Part shown: piece after piece, positions 54,186 to 54,233 of the stretch
Numbering within the stretch: the first letter of the stretch is position 1
How the letters are laid out: each line of letters opens with the position of its first letter
Origin: Acidimicrobiia bacterium
GTDB taxonomy: Bacteria > Actinomycetota > Acidimicrobiia > Spongiisociales > UBA11373
Reading direction: 5' to 3'
Length of the DNA stretch: 54,233 nt
Assembly: GCA_040878325.1 (NCBI GenBank)
Contig: JBBDMM010000015.1
Coordinates: 1-54,233, forward strand
Notes under the pieces: model-generated
What the model was told of the DNA's origin: nothing
Databases searched by the model: none
What the model saw: the letters and a program-made list of their open reading frames with translations, nothing else
Position numbers and translations under genes: made by a program

Positions 54186-54233
54186 CATCAGGACATCGTT
54201 GACGGTTTGTAGACGGTCTATGTCCATCAGGAC
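54186..54233. repeat. direct repeat CCATCAGGAC at window edge
   Basis: CCATCAGGAC occurs at about 54186 and again at the last ten bases, 38 bases apart, with GACGGT repeated between. GTCCATCAGGAC is itself a dyad (GTCC/GGAC). It may mark the end of a mobile element that continues outside the window. Confidence 0.4.

Overview
The window is a high-GC bacterial chromosome segment, most likely from an uncultured actinobacterium. I favour an Acidimicrobiia-like lineage, but this is inferred from gene content. Supporting signs are a bacterial proteasome activator ending in GQYL, an F420-type luciferase-like oxidoreductase, a wax ester synthase/DGAT, a class II B12-dependent ribonucleotide reductase, and many apparently leaderless genes whose -10 box (TAnnnT, usually TAGCCT or TACCCT) lies 6-8 nt before the start codon. 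The first 48 bases are pure C and probably an end artefact. There are about 45 protein genes, one tRNA-Lys and one gene remnant. I see no rRNA, prophage, CRISPR array or complete insertion sequence.

Layout. 0-7.5 kb: membrane protein, sulfotransferase, tRNA-Lys(UUU), an endonuclease IV-LigD polymerase fusion, mercaptopyruvate sulfurtransferase, DUF454 protein, stand-alone 5'-3' exonuclease, F420-type oxidoreductase. 7.5-16.7 kb: a 5'-truncated ABC-2 permease remnant, a MacB-like ABC exporter, a sulfotransferase-like/class IV aminotransferase-like pair, MscS channel, SRAP protein, alpha/beta hydrolase and MBL hydrolase. 16.9-25.3 kb: wax ester synthase, PQQ-type propeller, DNA polymerase X, then NYN/OST-HTH protein, DDAH, Bpa and PlsC. 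25.4-35.5 kb: cyclophilin, acyl-CoA dehydrogenase, AI-2E-family permease, PAS histidine kinase, lipoprotein plus FtsH-like protease, PDZ lipoprotein. 35.6-38.8 kb: an alkylation-repair locus (ECF sigma factor, Ogt-Ada zinc fusion, AlkA) and a histone-tail DUF2188 protein. 38.9-42.5 kb: nrdJ with a NrdR-type operator pair. 42.6-47.7 kb: secreted and lipid-anchored proteins, SGNH hydrolase, cytochrome c. 47.9-54.1 kb: HMG-CoA lyase-like protein, HPPD, an unknown protein, fumarylacetoacetase, MaoC-like protein and a MoaD-membrane fusion. HPPD and fumarylacetoacetase point to tyrosine catabolism, although homogentisate dioxygenase is not in the window.

Three things stand out. (1) At least 14 intergenic sites carry arrays of a strictly 7-nt unit, often as facing inverted arms and sometimes behind a shared GGCCTCGCTnnnCTCGGCC head. 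They resemble the heptanucleotide STRRs of cyanobacteria and look like an uncharacterised repeat family. Two further sites have a 6-nt period. (2) An endonuclease IV domain is fused to a LigD-type polymerase domain with nearly all catalytic residues intact, suggesting a one-protein incision-plus-gap-filling repair enzyme. (3) An ECF sigma factor is translationally coupled to an O6-alkylguanine transferase that carries an Ada-type zinc domain at its C terminus, the reverse of the usual Ada order. This may be a sigma-based alkylation response. Several repair proteins (FEN-like exonuclease, PolX, SRAP, AlkA) lie in the same 38 kb.
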